This document shows positions 26,316-35,366 of a stretch of DNA of 64,000 nucleotides, piece after piece (the stretch's first letter is position 1; the number at the start of each line of letters is the position of its first letter). Below the pieces are notes generated by a model. That model was not told the DNA's origin. It made no database searches and saw only the letters and a list, made by a program, of their open reading frames with translations. Made by a program: the position numbers and the translations under genes. The DNA is from Vibrio sp. SCSIO 43135 (GTDB lineage: Bacteria > Pseudomonadota > Gammaproteobacteria > Enterobacterales > Vibrionaceae), in contig NZ_CP071859.1 of assembly GCF_023716665.1 (NCBI RefSeq), forward strand, positions 2,108,001 to 2,172,000. The letters are read 5' to 3'.

Positions 26316-26768
26316 CTAAGCGTATTTCCGCTGCCACGACTGCATTGCTTTGCCGACTAACACAATGGTGATCGTTCCAATCAATACAGGGGTAATCAAA
26401 AAGCTCCAACCAAGTAACTGACTCGACATCATGATGAACAGCGGGTTTGCGCCTGCAGGTGGATGTGTTGTGTCGGTCAACAGCATAGCCGATACTCCGA
26501 TTCCAGTCGCAATAGCTGAGGTCGCAGGGTTAACACCAATAAAATGAACAAAGGCCAACCCTACTGCCGCAGTGATCAAATGACCGAAAATGACATTTTT
26601 CGGCTGCGCAAGCGGGCTATTCGGCAAGCCAAACACAATCACTGTCGACGCACCAAATGGAGCCATGACTAGGATAAAGTCGGAATAAGATTGGTTAGAA
26701 AACGTTAGGATTCCAATTGCGATTGCCGCACCGATTCCAGCCACTACAGAAGTGGAAAGTTTATTCAT
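26316..26768 (-). CDS. HPP-family integral membrane protein
   Basis: A protein of 150 residues from ATG 26768 (GGAG upstream); a longer frame to 26855 would run through the operator region and is rejected. It has four predicted membrane helices and the family signature His-Pro-Pro in TTHPPAGANPLF, with a KNVIFGHLI motif before it. HPP proteins are membrane proteins; some plant and cyanobacterial members transport nitrite, but the role in vibrios is unknown. It is divergent from the TetR gene, and two matching palindromes lie in the shared promoter, so TetR control is likely. Confidence 0.82.
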   Translation of the reverse strand: MNKLSTSVVAGIGAAIAIGILTFSNQSYSDFILVMAPFGASTVIVFGLPNSPLAQPKNVIFGHLITAAVGLAFVHFIGVNPATSAIATGIGVSAMLLTDTTHPPAGANPLFIMMSSQLLGWSFLITPVLIGTITIVLVGKAMQSWQRKYA

Positions 26769-26798
26769 GACATGCTCCAAATTTATTTCAAAAATAGT

Positions 26799-26841
26799 AG
26801 ACAACTCTGTCTCCCTTTTTTTAGGGTAGACAAATCGGTCT
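26799..26841. promoter_or_regulatory. Tandem TetR operators between HPP and TetR genes
   Basis: Two palindromes of identical design, AGACaactctGTCT (26799-26812) and AGACaaatcgGTCT (26828-26841), are 29 bases apart. Both are flanked as GTAGACAA...GTCTCC. They lie between divergent start codons 26768 and 26875, the expected place for autoregulating TetR operators. Confidence 0.75.
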
Positions 26842-26874
26842 CCTTTTGTCAACATACAAAAAACGGAGAGATAT

Positions 26875-27450
26875 ATGAGTAAAAAACGTCAGCTTCTGAT
26901 CGATACTGCACTTGAACTGTTCTACACGCAGGGCATTAACTCGATTGGCATTAATGAAGTGCTCAAAGTGTCTGGCGTGGCCAAAAAGACCTTATACAGC
27001 CACTTCGAAAGTAAAGATGCCTTGATACTGGCGGCACTAGAACAGCGACATTCGGTCTTTATCCAATGGCTTGAGAGCAAACTCGCAGACGCCCCCGACG
27101 ACGAATCACTAATCAGGCAGTTATTTGGCGCACTTGATGAGTGGTTTCATGGCGAGTCAAAAGAACTGGGGGCCTTTCGAGGCTGCTTTTTCATCAACAC
27201 CTCCGCTGAATTTAGCCAGCAGAGCCCTGAGATATTGGGCCAATGTCAACTGCACAAACAGCAAGTAAAAGCGTTGCTGGATGACCGATTACAGTGCCCT
27301 TCGCCTCTGCTATTGGATACCCTCTGTACCCTTAAAGAAGGGGCAATTTCAAGTGCCCATGTTTCTCATGATCGCGATGCGGCGAAGCGCTGTATTGAGC
27401 CGCTACTTGTTTTGCTCTCAAGTGTAAACGCGCCAGCCAGTGAAGCTTAA
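26875..27450 (+). CDS. TetR-family transcriptional regulator
   Basis: A 191-residue protein with an N-terminal TetR helix-turn-helix (about 5-50: RQLLIDTALELFYTQGINSI, VLKVSGVAKKTLYSHFESKD) and an all-helical ligand domain (about 60-190) of the TetR_C type with conserved FRGCFFINTSAEF, as in AcrR/YcdC-like regulators. The start follows a GGAGAGAT ribosome-binding site. It is divergent from the HPP gene, with twin operators between them, so it probably represses both itself and the HPP gene. The inducer is unknown. Confidence 0.88.
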   Translation: MSKKRQLLIDTALELFYTQGINSIGINEVLKVSGVAKKTLYSHFESKDALILAALEQRHSVFIQWLESKLADAPDDESLIRQLFGALDEWFHGESKELGAFRGCFFINTSAEFSQQSPEILGQCQLHKQQVKALLDDRLQCPSPLLLDTLCTLKEGAISSAHVSHDRDAAKRCIEPLLVLLSSVNAPASEA

Positions 27451-27509
27451 CAGGTTGTGTCCTCCTTGCTTTGGCTTATAATGAGCGCGATTTATTTGAG
27501 ACCTCGACA

Positions 27510-28247
27510 ATGATTTCTAAAAACCAGCTAAAACTCCTTCGTGCTCTCGGGCAAAAGAAACAGCGTAAAGCCCTAGGCCAATTTCTCGTTCAAGGTGAAA
27601 AGAACGTCTTAGAGCTTCTTGAAAGCCCGCTAATCACTAAGCAAATCTTCGCGACGTCGGAGTTTTTGGCGCAGCACGGTAAAGAGCTACAAGGGTTTGA
27701 CTGTATAGAGGCCTCGCTAGATGAACTCACTAAGGCAAGCACTCTCAAAAGCAATAATGCCGCCATCGCGGTGGTGGAAATGCCTGTAGTTCAAGAGCCA
27801 AAAGCACAAGGTTTGATGATCGCTCTTGATGGTGTTTCCGACCCGGGCAACTTGGGTACTATCATCCGCCTAGCGGATTGGTATGGAATCGAGCACATTG
27901 TCGCAAGCAGCGATTGCGCCGACCCTTACAACCCAAAAACAATCAGCGCTACGATGGGCAGTTTTGGTCGCGTTACGGTGACCCAGTTGGATTTACCTCG
28001 CTATTTGGAACAAACCGATTTACCAATATATGGCGCGTTCCTTGAAGGTGAAAGTGTTCATCACACCGAGTTTTCTGCACAAGGTATTTTACTGATGGGT
28101 AGCGAGTCTCACGGCGTGCGTGAAGAAGCGTCCAAGTTTGTCACCGACAAAATCACCATACCGGCGTTCGGTGGCGCGGAATCCCTCAATGTTGCAATGG
28201 CAACGGGCATTATTTTGGATAACCTACGCCGACAGCACAGCGCCTAA
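27510..28247 (+). CDS. TrmH/SpoU-family RNA 2'-O-methyltransferase (TsnR/RlmB-like)
   Basis: A protein of 245 residues from ATG 27510; the in-frame start at 27471 lies only 20 bases from the TetR stop and lacks a ribosome-binding site. The SpoU substrate-binding N-terminal domain (about 10-85) is followed by the knotted SPOUT methyltransferase domain. Its motifs are 1 (ALDGVSDPGNLGTIIRLADW), 2 (ILLMGSESHGVREE) and 3 (AESLNVAMATGIILDNLRR). It methylates a ribose in rRNA or tRNA using S-adenosylmethionine. Which RNA cannot be told from sequence alone; it is shorter and less specific-looking than RlmB. A strong terminator follows. Confidence 0.85.
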   Translation: MISKNQLKLLRALGQKKQRKALGQFLVQGEKNVLELLESPLITKQIFATSEFLAQHGKELQGFDCIEASLDELTKASTLKSNNAAIAVVEMPVVQEPKAQGLMIALDGVSDPGNLGTIIRLADWYGIEHIVASSDCADPYNPKTISATMGSFGRVTVTQLDLPRYLEQTDLPIYGAFLEGESVHHTEFSAQGILLMGSESHGVREEASKFVTDKITIPAFGGAESLNVAMATGIILDNLRRQHSA

Positions 28248-28275
28248 TAAAGAAGTTACTCTATTTAAACAACGA

Positions 28276-28307
28276 AAAAGGGTTGGCGCTAAACGCCAAC
28301 CCTTTTT
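28276..28307 (+). terminator. Terminator after the TrmH-family gene
   Basis: The long hairpin AAAAGGGTTGGCG / CGCCAACCCTTTT has a T run after it, 28 bases past the stop. The flanking A run means it could also act on leftward transcripts. Confidence 0.85.
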
Positions 28308-28356
28308 TAATCATTTGTAGCTCGATGCTGCTTTGCAGTTTGAATGCAAGTCGTAA

Positions 28357-28680
28357 CTACTTTTCCAGCATGTCCAATTTATCTGGCACACCATTCCACT
28401 TTTCAGCTTCATCCATCGCTGGCTTCACTTCTGTTTGTACCGGCCACACTTCGGCGAGTTCAGCATTCAATTCAATGTAGATTGTTTGATCTTCTGGTAC
28501 TTCATCTTCTTGGAAGATCGCATTCGCATCACATTCATCGACACACAGACCACAATCGATACATTCGATTGGGTTAATCACCATAAAGTTAGGGCCTTCA
28601 TGAAAGGCATCGGCAGGACATACCGCAACACAGTCCGTGTATTTACATTGGATACAGTTATCGGTTACGACAAACGCCAT
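28357..28680 (-). CDS. fdxA: 7Fe ferredoxin FdxA
   Basis: A 107-residue FdxA ferredoxin. Two cluster-binding segments are visible: Cys9, Cys12, Cys17 and Cys21 ([15 protein letters not shown]), then Cys40, Cys43, Cys46 and Cys50 ([12 protein letters not shown]). The arrangement of a 3Fe-4S and a 4Fe-4S cluster with an acidic C-terminal tail is that of the Azotobacter FdI/FdxA class. It is a soluble cytoplasmic electron carrier of uncertain partner. It stands alone on the minus strand. Confidence 0.92.
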   Translation of the reverse strand: MAFVVTDNCIQCKYTDCVAVCPADAFHEGPNFMVINPIECIDCGLCVDECDANAIFQEDEVPEDQTIYIELNAELAEVWPVQTEVKPAMDEAEKWNGVPDKLDMLEK

Positions 28681-28886
28681 GATGATCCGCTCTATAAGTT
28701 AGTCAAAATCGAAGAATGGGGATAATACTCATCCCAAGCCAAAATTCAACCGCTTGAATCGGGATAATTCCCTACAGCCCGTTAATTAGTATGACAGACT
28801 ATCGAATTTTTCGTAAAATGCGCGCCATTGTGAGCTGACTCTTACCCAAGAGTTTCGGCTAAGACACCTACTACGAGACATCAATA

Positions 28887-30500
28887 ATGATACGTTTAAC
28901 TGAAATTAAGCTGCCTCTTGATCACGAAGAGAGTGCGCTAACCGACGCGATTGCGAAAAAACTGGGGATCTCCAGCGAGCAAATCATCTCTTTCAACATG
29001 TTTAGACGTGGCTATGATGCGCGTAAAAAAGCCAGCATCCTGCTTATCTATACTCTTGATGTCATCGTAGAAAACGAAGCACAACTGCTTGAGCAATTTG
29101 CCAACGACCCACACGTAAAACAAACACCAGACATGGAATATAAGTTTGTTGCTCACGCTCCAGAAAATCAAACAGAGCGCCCTGTGGTTATCGGTTTTGG
29201 CCCATGTGGCTTGTTTGCGGCGTTGATTCTTGCTCAAAGCGGCTTCAAACCTATTGTTGTCGAACGTGGTAAAGAAGTGCGTGAACGCACTAAAGACACC
29301 TTTGGTTTCTGGCGTAAGCGTACACTGAACACGGAATCTAACGTGCAGTTCGGTGAAGGTGGCGCAGGTACTTTCTCTGACGGAAAACTCTACAGCCAAG
29401 TAAAAGATCCAAACTTCTATGGCCGCAAAGTCATTACCGAGTTTGTTGCAGCAGGCGCACCAGAAGAAATTCTCTACGTAAGTAAGCCGCACATTGGTAC
29501 CTTTAAACTGGTGACCATGATTGAAAAAATGCGCGCTAAAATTATCGAGTTAGGCGGTGACATTCGCTTTAGCACTCGTGTCGACGACATTCATATGGAA
29601 GATGGTCAAATCACAGGCTTGACGCTATCAAACGGCGAAGAGATCAAGTCTCGTCACGTGGTACTCGCAGTTGGCCATAGTGCCCGTGATACCTTTGAAA
29701 TGCTGCACGAGCGCGGTGTTTACATGGAAGCGAAGCCGTTTTCTGTGGGATTCCGTATCGAGCATAAGCAATCAATGATCGACGAGGCTCGTTTTGGACC
29801 GAATGCAGGCAACCCGATTCTAGGCGCTGCAGACTACAAATTGGTTCACCACTGTAAAAATGGCCGCACCGTATACAGCTTCTGTATGTGCCCGGGTGGT
29901 ACTGTGGTTGCCGCCACCTCTGAAGAAGGCCGCGTTGTCACTAACGGGATGAGCCAATACTCTCGTGCTGAGCGAAATGCAAACAGTGCGATTGTGGTAG
30001 GTATCGACCCAGAACGTGATTACCCTGGTGACCCACTGGCTGGTATTCGTTTCCAACGTGAGCTTGAGTCAGGTGCTTACGTACTTGGTGGTGAAAACTA
30101 CGATGCGCCAGCGCAGAAGATTGGTGACTTCCTGAAAGGTCGCGATCCAAGCCAAATTGGCGACGTTGAGCCTTCATTCACTCCGGGCATTAAGCTGACT
30201 GATATTTCTAAAGCGCTACCAGCATTTGCAATTGAAGCCATTCGTGAGGCAATTCCTGCATTCGATAAGAAAATCAAAGGCTTTGCATCGGACGATGGCT
30301 TGTTAACGGGTGTTGAAACTCGTACTTCTTCTCCGGTTTGTATTAAGCGTGGCAAGGATTTCCAGAGCATCAACCTAAAAGGGTTCTTCCCTGCTGGTGA
30401 AGGTGCGGGTTATGCCGGAGGCATCCTGTCTGCGGGTATTGATGGCATTAAGGCTGCTGAAGCAGTCGCTCGCTCTATGGTTGAGCAAGCCAACAAGTAA
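28887..30500 (+). CDS. FAD-dependent dehydrogenase (COG2509-type)
   Basis: A 537-residue flavoprotein. An N-terminal RNA-binding-like or small alpha-beta domain (about 1-85) is followed by the dinucleotide-binding motif VIGFGPCGLFAALILAQSG (about 97-115), the EGGAGTFSDGKLYS segment and a C-terminal FAD motif with GFFPAGEGAGYAGGI. This is the layout of the widely conserved COG2509 FAD-dependent dehydrogenases, whose physiological reaction is not firmly known. It is a single gene with its own terminator and no operon partner. Confidence 0.82.
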   Translation: MIRLTEIKLPLDHEESALTDAIAKKLGISSEQIISFNMFRRGYDARKKASILLIYTLDVIVENEAQLLEQFANDPHVKQTPDMEYKFVAHAPENQTERPVVIGFGPCGLFAALILAQSGFKPIVVERGKEVRERTKDTFGFWRKRTLNTESNVQFGEGGAGTFSDGKLYSQVKDPNFYGRKVITEFVAAGAPEEILYVSKPHIGTFKLVTMIEKMRAKIIELGGDIRFSTRVDDIHMEDGQITGLTLSNGEEIKSRHVVLAVGHSARDTFEMLHERGVYMEAKPFSVGFRIEHKQSMIDEARFGPNAGNPILGAADYKLVHHCKNGRTVYSFCMCPGGTVVAATSEEGRVVTNGMSQYSRAERNANSAIVVGIDPERDYPGDPLAGIRFQRELESGAYVLGGENYDAPAQKIGDFLKGRDPSQIGDVEPSFTPGIKLTDISKALPAFAIEAIREAIPAFDKKIKGFASDDGLLTGVETRTSSPVCIKRGKDFQSINLKGFFPAGEGAGYAGGILSAGIDGIKAAEAVARSMVEQANK

Positions 30501-30528
30501 TCGCTTACGATTAATCCAAACAGAAAAT

Positions 30529-30557
30529 AAGCGGGGTAAAATTTATCCCGCTTTTTT
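30529..30557 (+). terminator. Terminator after the FAD dehydrogenase gene
   Basis: The hairpin AAGCGGGGTAAA / TTATCCCGCTT ends in a T run, 28 bases past the stop. Confidence 0.8.
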
Positions 30558-30616
30558 ATTCTCATTTTCTTCCATACTGAGTTAAACACGCTACCCACTG
30601 AATAGGTACTTCAATA

Positions 30617-31426
30617 ATGAAATGGCTACTTGCACTGCTCGCTCTCAGCGCGACTTCATTCTATGCGTTAGCAGATACCACCCACTACATCCGTTACTCT
30701 CATTTAGGAAAAGTCAGTTACGGTAAGTTGGTTAACGACACCATCTATCCACTCGAAGGCGACGTATTTACCAACTCTGCCCTGTCTAGTCGCACTTTAA
30801 CGCTTAGCCAAGTAGAGGTATTGCTGCCCACCCAGCCAGAAAAAGTGTTCGCGGTAGGTATGAATTTCGCGAGCCACATGTCTTCGCCTTCCGATCAAGC
30901 GCCGCCACTGTTTCTCAAATTGCCTTCATCACTTATTCTGTCCGGCAGCCCGATCAACGTTCCTCAAGGTGCAAGCAACGTACATTTCGAGGGTGAGTTA
31001 GTTATCGTCATCGGGAAAACTGTCCGCAATATCCCAGAAAGTGAAGCAGAAAGTGCCATATTTGGCGTAACGGTAGGTAACGACATTACCGAGAGAAACT
31101 GGCAAGGCTCAGATTTGCAATGGATGAGAGCAAAAGCCGCCGATGGCTTTGGGCCTATCGGCAAAACCATTGTTCGCGGTGTCGATTACAATAATGTGCT
31201 ACTAACCACTCGCTTAAATGGAAAAGTCGTACAGCAAGAAAACACGCGTAATATGATTCATTCTCCAGCGAAAGTGGTCAGCTACTTAAGTCAGTATTTT
31301 ACTCTTAAACCTGGTGACCTGATCTTTATGGGGACACCGGGTCGCACTCAAGCGCTAAAAGATAAAGATGTTGTCTCTGTAAGCATTGATGGTATCGGAG
31401 AAGTCAGTAACCAAGTTCGTTTTTAA
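30617..31426 (+). CDS. Fumarylacetoacetate hydrolase-fold protein with signal peptide
   Basis: A 269-residue protein. The N-terminus is a convincing signal peptide (LLALLALSATSFYALA before DTTHYIRY), which is rare in this family. The rest matches the FAH catalytic fold: VFAVGMNFASHM (FAVGxNY), the acidic metal ligands in HFEGELVIVIGK, GVTVGNDITERNWQ, RAKAADGFGPIG, and the C-terminal LKPGDLIFMGTPGR and GDVV-like DKDVVSVSIDGIGEV. Family members are cytoplasmic decarboxylases, isomerases or hydrolases of beta-diketo and enol acids. If the leader is used, this one acts in the periplasm. The metal site looks intact. It is a single gene with a terminator behind it. Confidence 0.8.
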   Translation: MKWLLALLALSATSFYALADTTHYIRYSHLGKVSYGKLVNDTIYPLEGDVFTNSALSSRTLTLSQVEVLLPTQPEKVFAVGMNFASHMSSPSDQAPPLFLKLPSSLILSGSPINVPQGASNVHFEGELVIVIGKTVRNIPESEAESAIFGVTVGNDITERNWQGSDLQWMRAKAADGFGPIGKTIVRGVDYNNVLLTTRLNGKVVQQENTRNMIHSPAKVVSYLSQYFTLKPGDLIFMGTPGRTQALKDKDVVSVSIDGIGEVSNQVRF

Positions 31427-31481
31427 CTGGCTCTTACAAACAGCCGGGACTTTAGTAAGCACTCATCCTAATATAATTCAG

Positions 31482-31513
31482 CACATGGCGACCTTTTATT
31501 TGGTCGCCATGTG
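31482..31513. terminator. Bidirectional terminator
   Basis: A perfect 12-bp stem (CACATGGCGACC / GGTCGCCATGTG) with an 8-base loop lies between the convergent FAH-fold gene (ends 31426) and the DoxX-like gene (ends 31564). Confidence 0.75.
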
Positions 31514-31563
31514 TTTAAATGGGCTTAAATAAAAAATTTTGTTTCCCGATAAATATTTCTTAT

Positions 31564-31995
31564 TTAGCGAGCAGAGCTTACTGGCACCAATTTATTTTTC
31601 GAACCAAGAGTAAAAGTGTCGTAATCTCTTAAAACATACAAAGCAAAACACGCTGCTAACATTGGCCATGCGGCAAAGAAAAGCAAGTTATTGAACGGAT
31701 CCATGTACTTTCCAAACGAAGACAGCGTCGAAACCGCATGCAAACCAAGGATCGCACCGTAAGTCCACTTCTTCCATAGGCCTGCAACAAAAGCACCCAG
31801 AAATAGCATTTGCAACACGCCAAGCCCCATCATTGCGCCGGTCGATAGCGACAAGCCGTAAAACCCTTGCATTACCTTAACCGCGTGTTCTGGAACAATA
31901 ATCTTGTCCAATCCCCACATGAGAAACACAACAAATATCGACACTCTGAGTAAAAGCAAACTGACTGAAATGTTGCTTGCGAGTTTTTTGTCCAT
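31564..31995 (-). CDS. DoxX-like four-helix membrane protein
   Basis: A 143-residue protein with four predicted membrane helices (about 10-30, 50-72, 78-98 and 105-125) and the DoxX-type first helix pattern (LLLLRVSIFVVFLMWGLDKI). DoxX/SURF4-like proteins are small membrane proteins, often linked to redox or sulfur chemistry. The function here is unknown. A TAAGGA ribosome-binding site precedes the ATG. It is divergent from the first ECF sigma gene across a 206-base gap, so it is a candidate target of that sigma factor. Confidence 0.7.
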   Translation of the reverse strand: MDKKLASNISVSLLLLRVSIFVVFLMWGLDKIIVPEHAVKVMQGFYGLSLSTGAMMGLGVLQMLFLGAFVAGLWKKWTYGAILGLHAVSTLSSFGKYMDPFNNLLFFAAWPMLAACFALYVLRDYDTFTLGSKNKLVPVSSAR

Positions 31996-32201
31996 TAGTA
32001 ATCCTTATTATTTTGTTACAGATATAATCTGGAAGCCATTTATTAAAAATGTAATGTTGCCCACCTCGCGAATATCTAACCGCGCAGTAACACAACCGAA
32101 GAAGATGACCTTTCAACGAAAATAAACATTTCACGAAATACGCATCAGGTTGTAAGCAAATATTAAATTCTCTAATCAATTGGTACGGACAAAATAGGTT
32201 T

Positions 32202-32744
32202 ATGACCCAATCACTGCTCACTCGCTTCCAGCAACAGTGGCCAATAGGTAAGAAAAAGCGCTACCAGTCGCTGGTAAACCGCTACTCTGCCGAGTTATAC
32301 CAATATGCATTCTGGCTGACTCTCAATCAGCAAGACGCACAAGACATGGTTCAAGAAACCTATGTACGCTGCTGGCACCAGATTGGAAGCTTCCAAAATC
32401 CTTGTGCCAAGAAACAAAAACACACTTTGTTCGCTTTATTGCGACACCAAAGCTTTTATCACTTTGAGACTCGCTGTAGCACCACCTCTACCCCAGAATT
32501 TGCTTTAGGATGTAATCCACAACACGCCAACCTGATAGGGATACAATCATCTGTAGCGCAACTGCCACTGGTTTATCGTGAGCCGTTAGTATTGCAAAGC
32601 ATGCAAAAATTCAGCACTAAAGAAATCTCAGTGCTATTGAATATGAGCGAATCATCCATTAACAACAGAATTTTGGAAGCTAAACAAAGGTTAATTACGC
32701 AAGGGGAGAAAGGTCATGAGCACCGAGAAACCCAATGCTCCTAA
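32202..32744 (+). CDS. ECF-type RNA polymerase sigma factor (module 1)
   Basis: A 180-residue protein. Sigma region 2 spans about 20-88 (LVNRYSAELYQYAFWLTLNQ, QDAQDMVQETYVRCWHQI) and region 4 about 115-172 (LPLVYREPLVLQSMQKFSTK, EISVLLNMSESSINNRILEA). There is no region 3, as in ECF factors. It overlaps the DUF3379 gene by 29 bases, so the two are translationally coupled; this is the usual layout for a sigma factor and its regulator. A paralogous module lies at 55.9-57.2 kb. The linker between regions 2 and 4 is longer and less conserved than in module 2. Target promoters are unknown. Confidence 0.85.
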   Translation: MTQSLLTRFQQQWPIGKKKRYQSLVNRYSAELYQYAFWLTLNQQDAQDMVQETYVRCWHQIGSFQNPCAKKQKHTLFALLRHQSFYHFETRCSTTSTPEFALGCNPQHANLIGIQSSVAQLPLVYREPLVLQSMQKFSTKEISVLLNMSESSINNRILEAKQRLITQGEKGHEHRETQCS

Positions 32745-33360
32745 TGTTGCCAGCTTTATAGAGTATAAACGACGCAGCGACAGCTTTGAGAATGAGCTGT
32801 TTCAAGCGCTACGAGTGGATGTTCCGAACAATTTGGCTACCAACCTTAAAGACATCCCTAATCGGGTGCCAGAGAGAACCCGCCGACCGGCCATTATTGG
32901 CAGCATGGTGGCAGGTTTATCTTGTTTGTTATTGGTGGGAAGTTTGCTGTTCAATTCGACACCGACGGCGCATGCCGATAACCTAATCGACACCGCCTAC
33001 AACCATATGATGACTCAAAAGAACTTCACAGACACAATATCGAATGAAGTAGAGATAGGCGAAGTAAACAACAAATTAGAACCATTTGGCGTTAAAATCG
33101 AAGAACTTCCATGGAAAGTTCGCTATGTAAATCACTGCTATTTTAAATCAAAAGCAGTATTTCAGATGATCACTTTGCTCGATTCAGGTCAACGAGTCAG
33201 TATTTACTTGATCCCAAACGCAGCTTCCAAAGGAAAGGCAGACAACGCGGACAAAGGCGTAGAGATTAACTTGGAATCAGGAGCTGCAGTGGTTGCTGTC
33301 AGTGAGAGTCGAGAGCTATCAAAACAAGTTCTTAAAGAGTTTAGCGGTAACATCAGCTAG
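32716..33360 (+). CDS. DUF3379 membrane protein, putative anti-sigma factor (module 1)
   Basis: A 214-residue protein. A cytoplasmic N-terminus of about 54 residues contains ALRVDVPNNLATNL. One membrane helix follows (about 56-78) and then a periplasmic domain with a conserved YVNHCYF motif, shared with the module 2 protein (VDVPDDLADKI and YLNHCGF). Position after an overlapping ECF sigma gene and the single-span topology suggest an anti-sigma factor. It lacks the His-Cys-Cys zinc motif of typical anti-sigma factors. DUF3379 membership is by resemblance; the binding role is inferred. Confidence 0.75.
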   Translation: MSTEKPNAPNVASFIEYKRRSDSFENELFQALRVDVPNNLATNLKDIPNRVPERTRRPAIIGSMVAGLSCLLLVGSLLFNSTPTAHADNLIDTAYNHMMTQKNFTDTISNEVEIGEVNNKLEPFGVKIEELPWKVRYVNHCYFKSKAVFQMITLLDSGQRVSIYLIPNAASKGKADNADKGVEINLESGAAVVAVSESRELSKQVLKEFSGNIS

Positions 33361-33376
33361 CTTTTACTCATCAAAT

Positions 33377-33410
33377 TAAAAAAGCCACTTCTAGTCTCCT
33401 AGAAGTGGCT
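33377..33410 (-). terminator. Terminator of ahpF
   Basis: A perfect 12-bp stem (AGCCACTTCTAG / CTAGAAGTGGCT) lies 50 bases past the ahpF stop and is followed by a T run on the minus strand. On the plus strand it has no T run, so it mainly serves ahpF. Confidence 0.8.
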
Positions 33411-33460
33411 GCTGTTCCCGATATCGTTTAACCCGATACCTATCAACTAATCAGAGTCAG

Positions 33461-35068
33461 TTACGCTGTTTCTGTCTCTTTCATAACGTCAGACTTATCT
33501 TCAAAAGAATTGCGAATCAGGTAATCAAATGCACCCAAGCTTGCTTTCGCACCTTCGCCCATCGCGATGATGATCTGCTTGTAAGGTACCGTCGTCACAT
33601 CACCAGCTGCAAATACACCACTCATGGATGTCGCACCATGCGCATCAATTTCAATCTCGCCACGAGGTGACAGCTCCACTTTGGTGCCTTTCAGCCATTC
33701 ACTGTTTGGCATCAAACCAATCTGTACGAAGATACCCGCCAATTCGATTTGCTTCAGCTCGTCAGTATTGCGATCTTTGTACTCTAGACCCGTTACTCTA
33801 CTGCCATCACCTAGCACTTGTGTCGTTTGTGCCATCTTAATGATTTCGATGTTAGGCGTTGCGTTGGCTTTGTCGATGAGTACTTGGTCGGCGCGAAGCG
33901 TATCCGCAAATTCAAGAACGGTGACATGCTCAACGATACCGGCAAGATCGATCGCCGCTTCAATCCCTGAGTTACCACCACCGATAACCGCTGTTTTCTT
34001 ACCTTTGAATAGCGGGCCGTCACAGTGTGGGCAGTACGCTACGCCTTTATTACGGTATTCTTGCTCGCCTGGAACATTCATTTCGCGCCAGCGTGCACCT
34101 GTGCTAGTGATAACAGTGCGTGAACGTAATACCGCGCCACTTTCTAACTCAACGTGAATGTAGCCATCCTCGGTATCTTGAGCATCGACGATGTTTGCAG
34201 CACGTTGCTCTGTCATCACTTCAACACCGTATTCTTTTACATGTTCTTCAAGGCTTGCAACCAGCTTAGGGCCTGTTGTTGCTTTCACTGAGATGAAGTT
34301 TTCAATCGCCATAGTATCCATTACTTGACCGCCAAAACGATCAGCAACTACACCGGTACGAATGCCTTTACGTGCCGCATAGATTGCAGCTGACGAACCA
34401 GCCGGGCCACCGCCAACAACCAATACATCAAACGGTGCTTGCTCGTTTAGGCTGGCTGCTTTCTTCTCTGCTGCACCACTGTCCACTTTGTTTAGGATCT
34501 CAGCCAGAGACATGCGGCCTTGACCAAAAAGCGCACCGTTAATAAATACGCTCGGTACCGCCATGATGTCGCGTGATTTCACTTCATCTTGGAACGCTGC
34601 ACCATCAATCATGGTCGTTTTAATTAGCGGGTTGATTGCCGACATCATATTGAACGCCTGAACTACCTCTGGACAGTTTTGGCACGAAAGAGAAATAAAG
34701 ATTTCAACATTCAGTTCTTTATCAAGCTGTTTGATCTGCTCGATAACATCTGCTTCAAGTTTAATTGGATGGCCACCGCTGTGAAGCAGCGCTAGAACCA
34801 AAGAAGTAAACTCATGACCCATTGGCAAACCAGCAAAACCAATCGCAGTACCTTTTGCCTCGTTCACCACTTGCATAATCGGCTTGCGAGAGCTCGCGCT
34901 ATCATCGCGCGTCACATCAATCTTGTCGGTCAGTGACGCGATGTCATTCGCTAGAGCTTCAAGTTTTGTTGCTGTTTCACTGCTATCTAGGCTCAGTACC
35001 AGCTGAACATTTGTTTTTAAGTTTTCTAAGTACGCTTTTAGCTGCTGCTTCATTGCTTGGTCTAACAT
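33461..35068 (-). CDS. ahpF: Alkyl hydroperoxide reductase subunit F
   Basis: A protein of 535 residues from ATG 35068 (AAGGG upstream; the TTG-type start at 35086 is less likely). The N-terminal tandem thioredoxin-like domain has a redox pair Cys129-x-x-Cys132 ([10 protein letters not shown]). A flavin-binding motif ([20 protein letters not shown]) follows, then an NAD motif ([18 protein letters not shown]) and the thioredoxin reductase-like CPHC disulfide (YCPHCDGPL). It uses NADH to re-reduce AhpC. It is on the same strand as ahpC but, unusually, downstream across a terminator, and it has its own OxyR-like site, so it is probably a separate transcription unit. Confidence 0.95.
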   Translation of the reverse strand: MLDQAMKQQLKAYLENLKTNVQLVLSLDSSETATKLEALANDIASLTDKIDVTRDDSASSRKPIMQVVNEAKGTAIGFAGLPMGHEFTSLVLALLHSGGHPIKLEADVIEQIKQLDKELNVEIFISLSCQNCPEVVQAFNMMSAINPLIKTTMIDGAAFQDEVKSRDIMAVPSVFINGALFGQGRMSLAEILNKVDSGAAEKKAASLNEQAPFDVLVVGGGPAGSSAAIYAARKGIRTGVVADRFGGQVMDTMAIENFISVKATTGPKLVASLEEHVKEYGVEVMTEQRAANIVDAQDTEDGYIHVELESGAVLRSRTVITSTGARWREMNVPGEQEYRNKGVAYCPHCDGPLFKGKKTAVIGGGNSGIEAAIDLAGIVEHVTVLEFADTLRADQVLIDKANATPNIEIIKMAQTTQVLGDGSRVTGLEYKDRNTDELKQIELAGIFVQIGLMPNSEWLKGTKVELSPRGEIEIDAHGATSMSGVFAAGDVTTVPYKQIIIAMGEGAKASLGAFDYLIRNSFEDKSDVMKETETA

Positions 35069-35161
35069 AATCGTGCCCTTTCCCAATTCTTGTCTTCATT
35101 CTTTGTGTTGCGCTCTTTTGCGCTGATGGAGTTAGTTTGCCCTGCTCACTAACATAGGTAA

Positions 35162-35200
35162 ATTCGAACGTTTCTATCACTTTGGTAGGCAAAACCTATT
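35162..35200 (-). promoter_or_regulatory. OxyR-like tandem site upstream of ahpF
   Basis: ATTCGAACGTTTCTATC, five bases, then GGTAGGCAAAACCTATT. The second half closely follows the GATAGGTTnAACCTATC OxyR pattern. It lies about 95-130 bases before ahpF and shares its spacing, and the ACGTTTCTAT core, with the site upstream of ahpC. Confidence 0.7.
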
Positions 35201-35340
35201 ATAAAAGTGCATGAAATTATTCTCTTTTCGGCTCAAGAGTTACTCGCAGCTTCCTACTTAGAGAACCTACTTAATAGCTCTCGATAGTGATTTACAACGC
35301 GAGTCACTTGCATCGTTGGTGGACAGCCCCTGATGTGAAA

Positions 35341-35366
35341 AAGCCACATCGGTAATGATGTGGCTT
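35341..35366 (-). terminator. Terminator of ahpC
   Basis: A perfect 10-bp hairpin (AAGCCACATC / GATGTGGCTT) with a T run on the minus strand lies about 70 bases past the ahpC stop codon. Confidence 0.78.

Noticed and set aside
28938..29492. 184-codon frame on the minus strand opposite the FAD dehydrogenase
   Set aside because: Fully antisense to the dinucleotide-binding domain of a secure gene; no recognisable motif.
33624..34157. 177-codon frame opposite ahpF
   Set aside because: Antisense to a strongly conserved flavoenzyme; no independent support.
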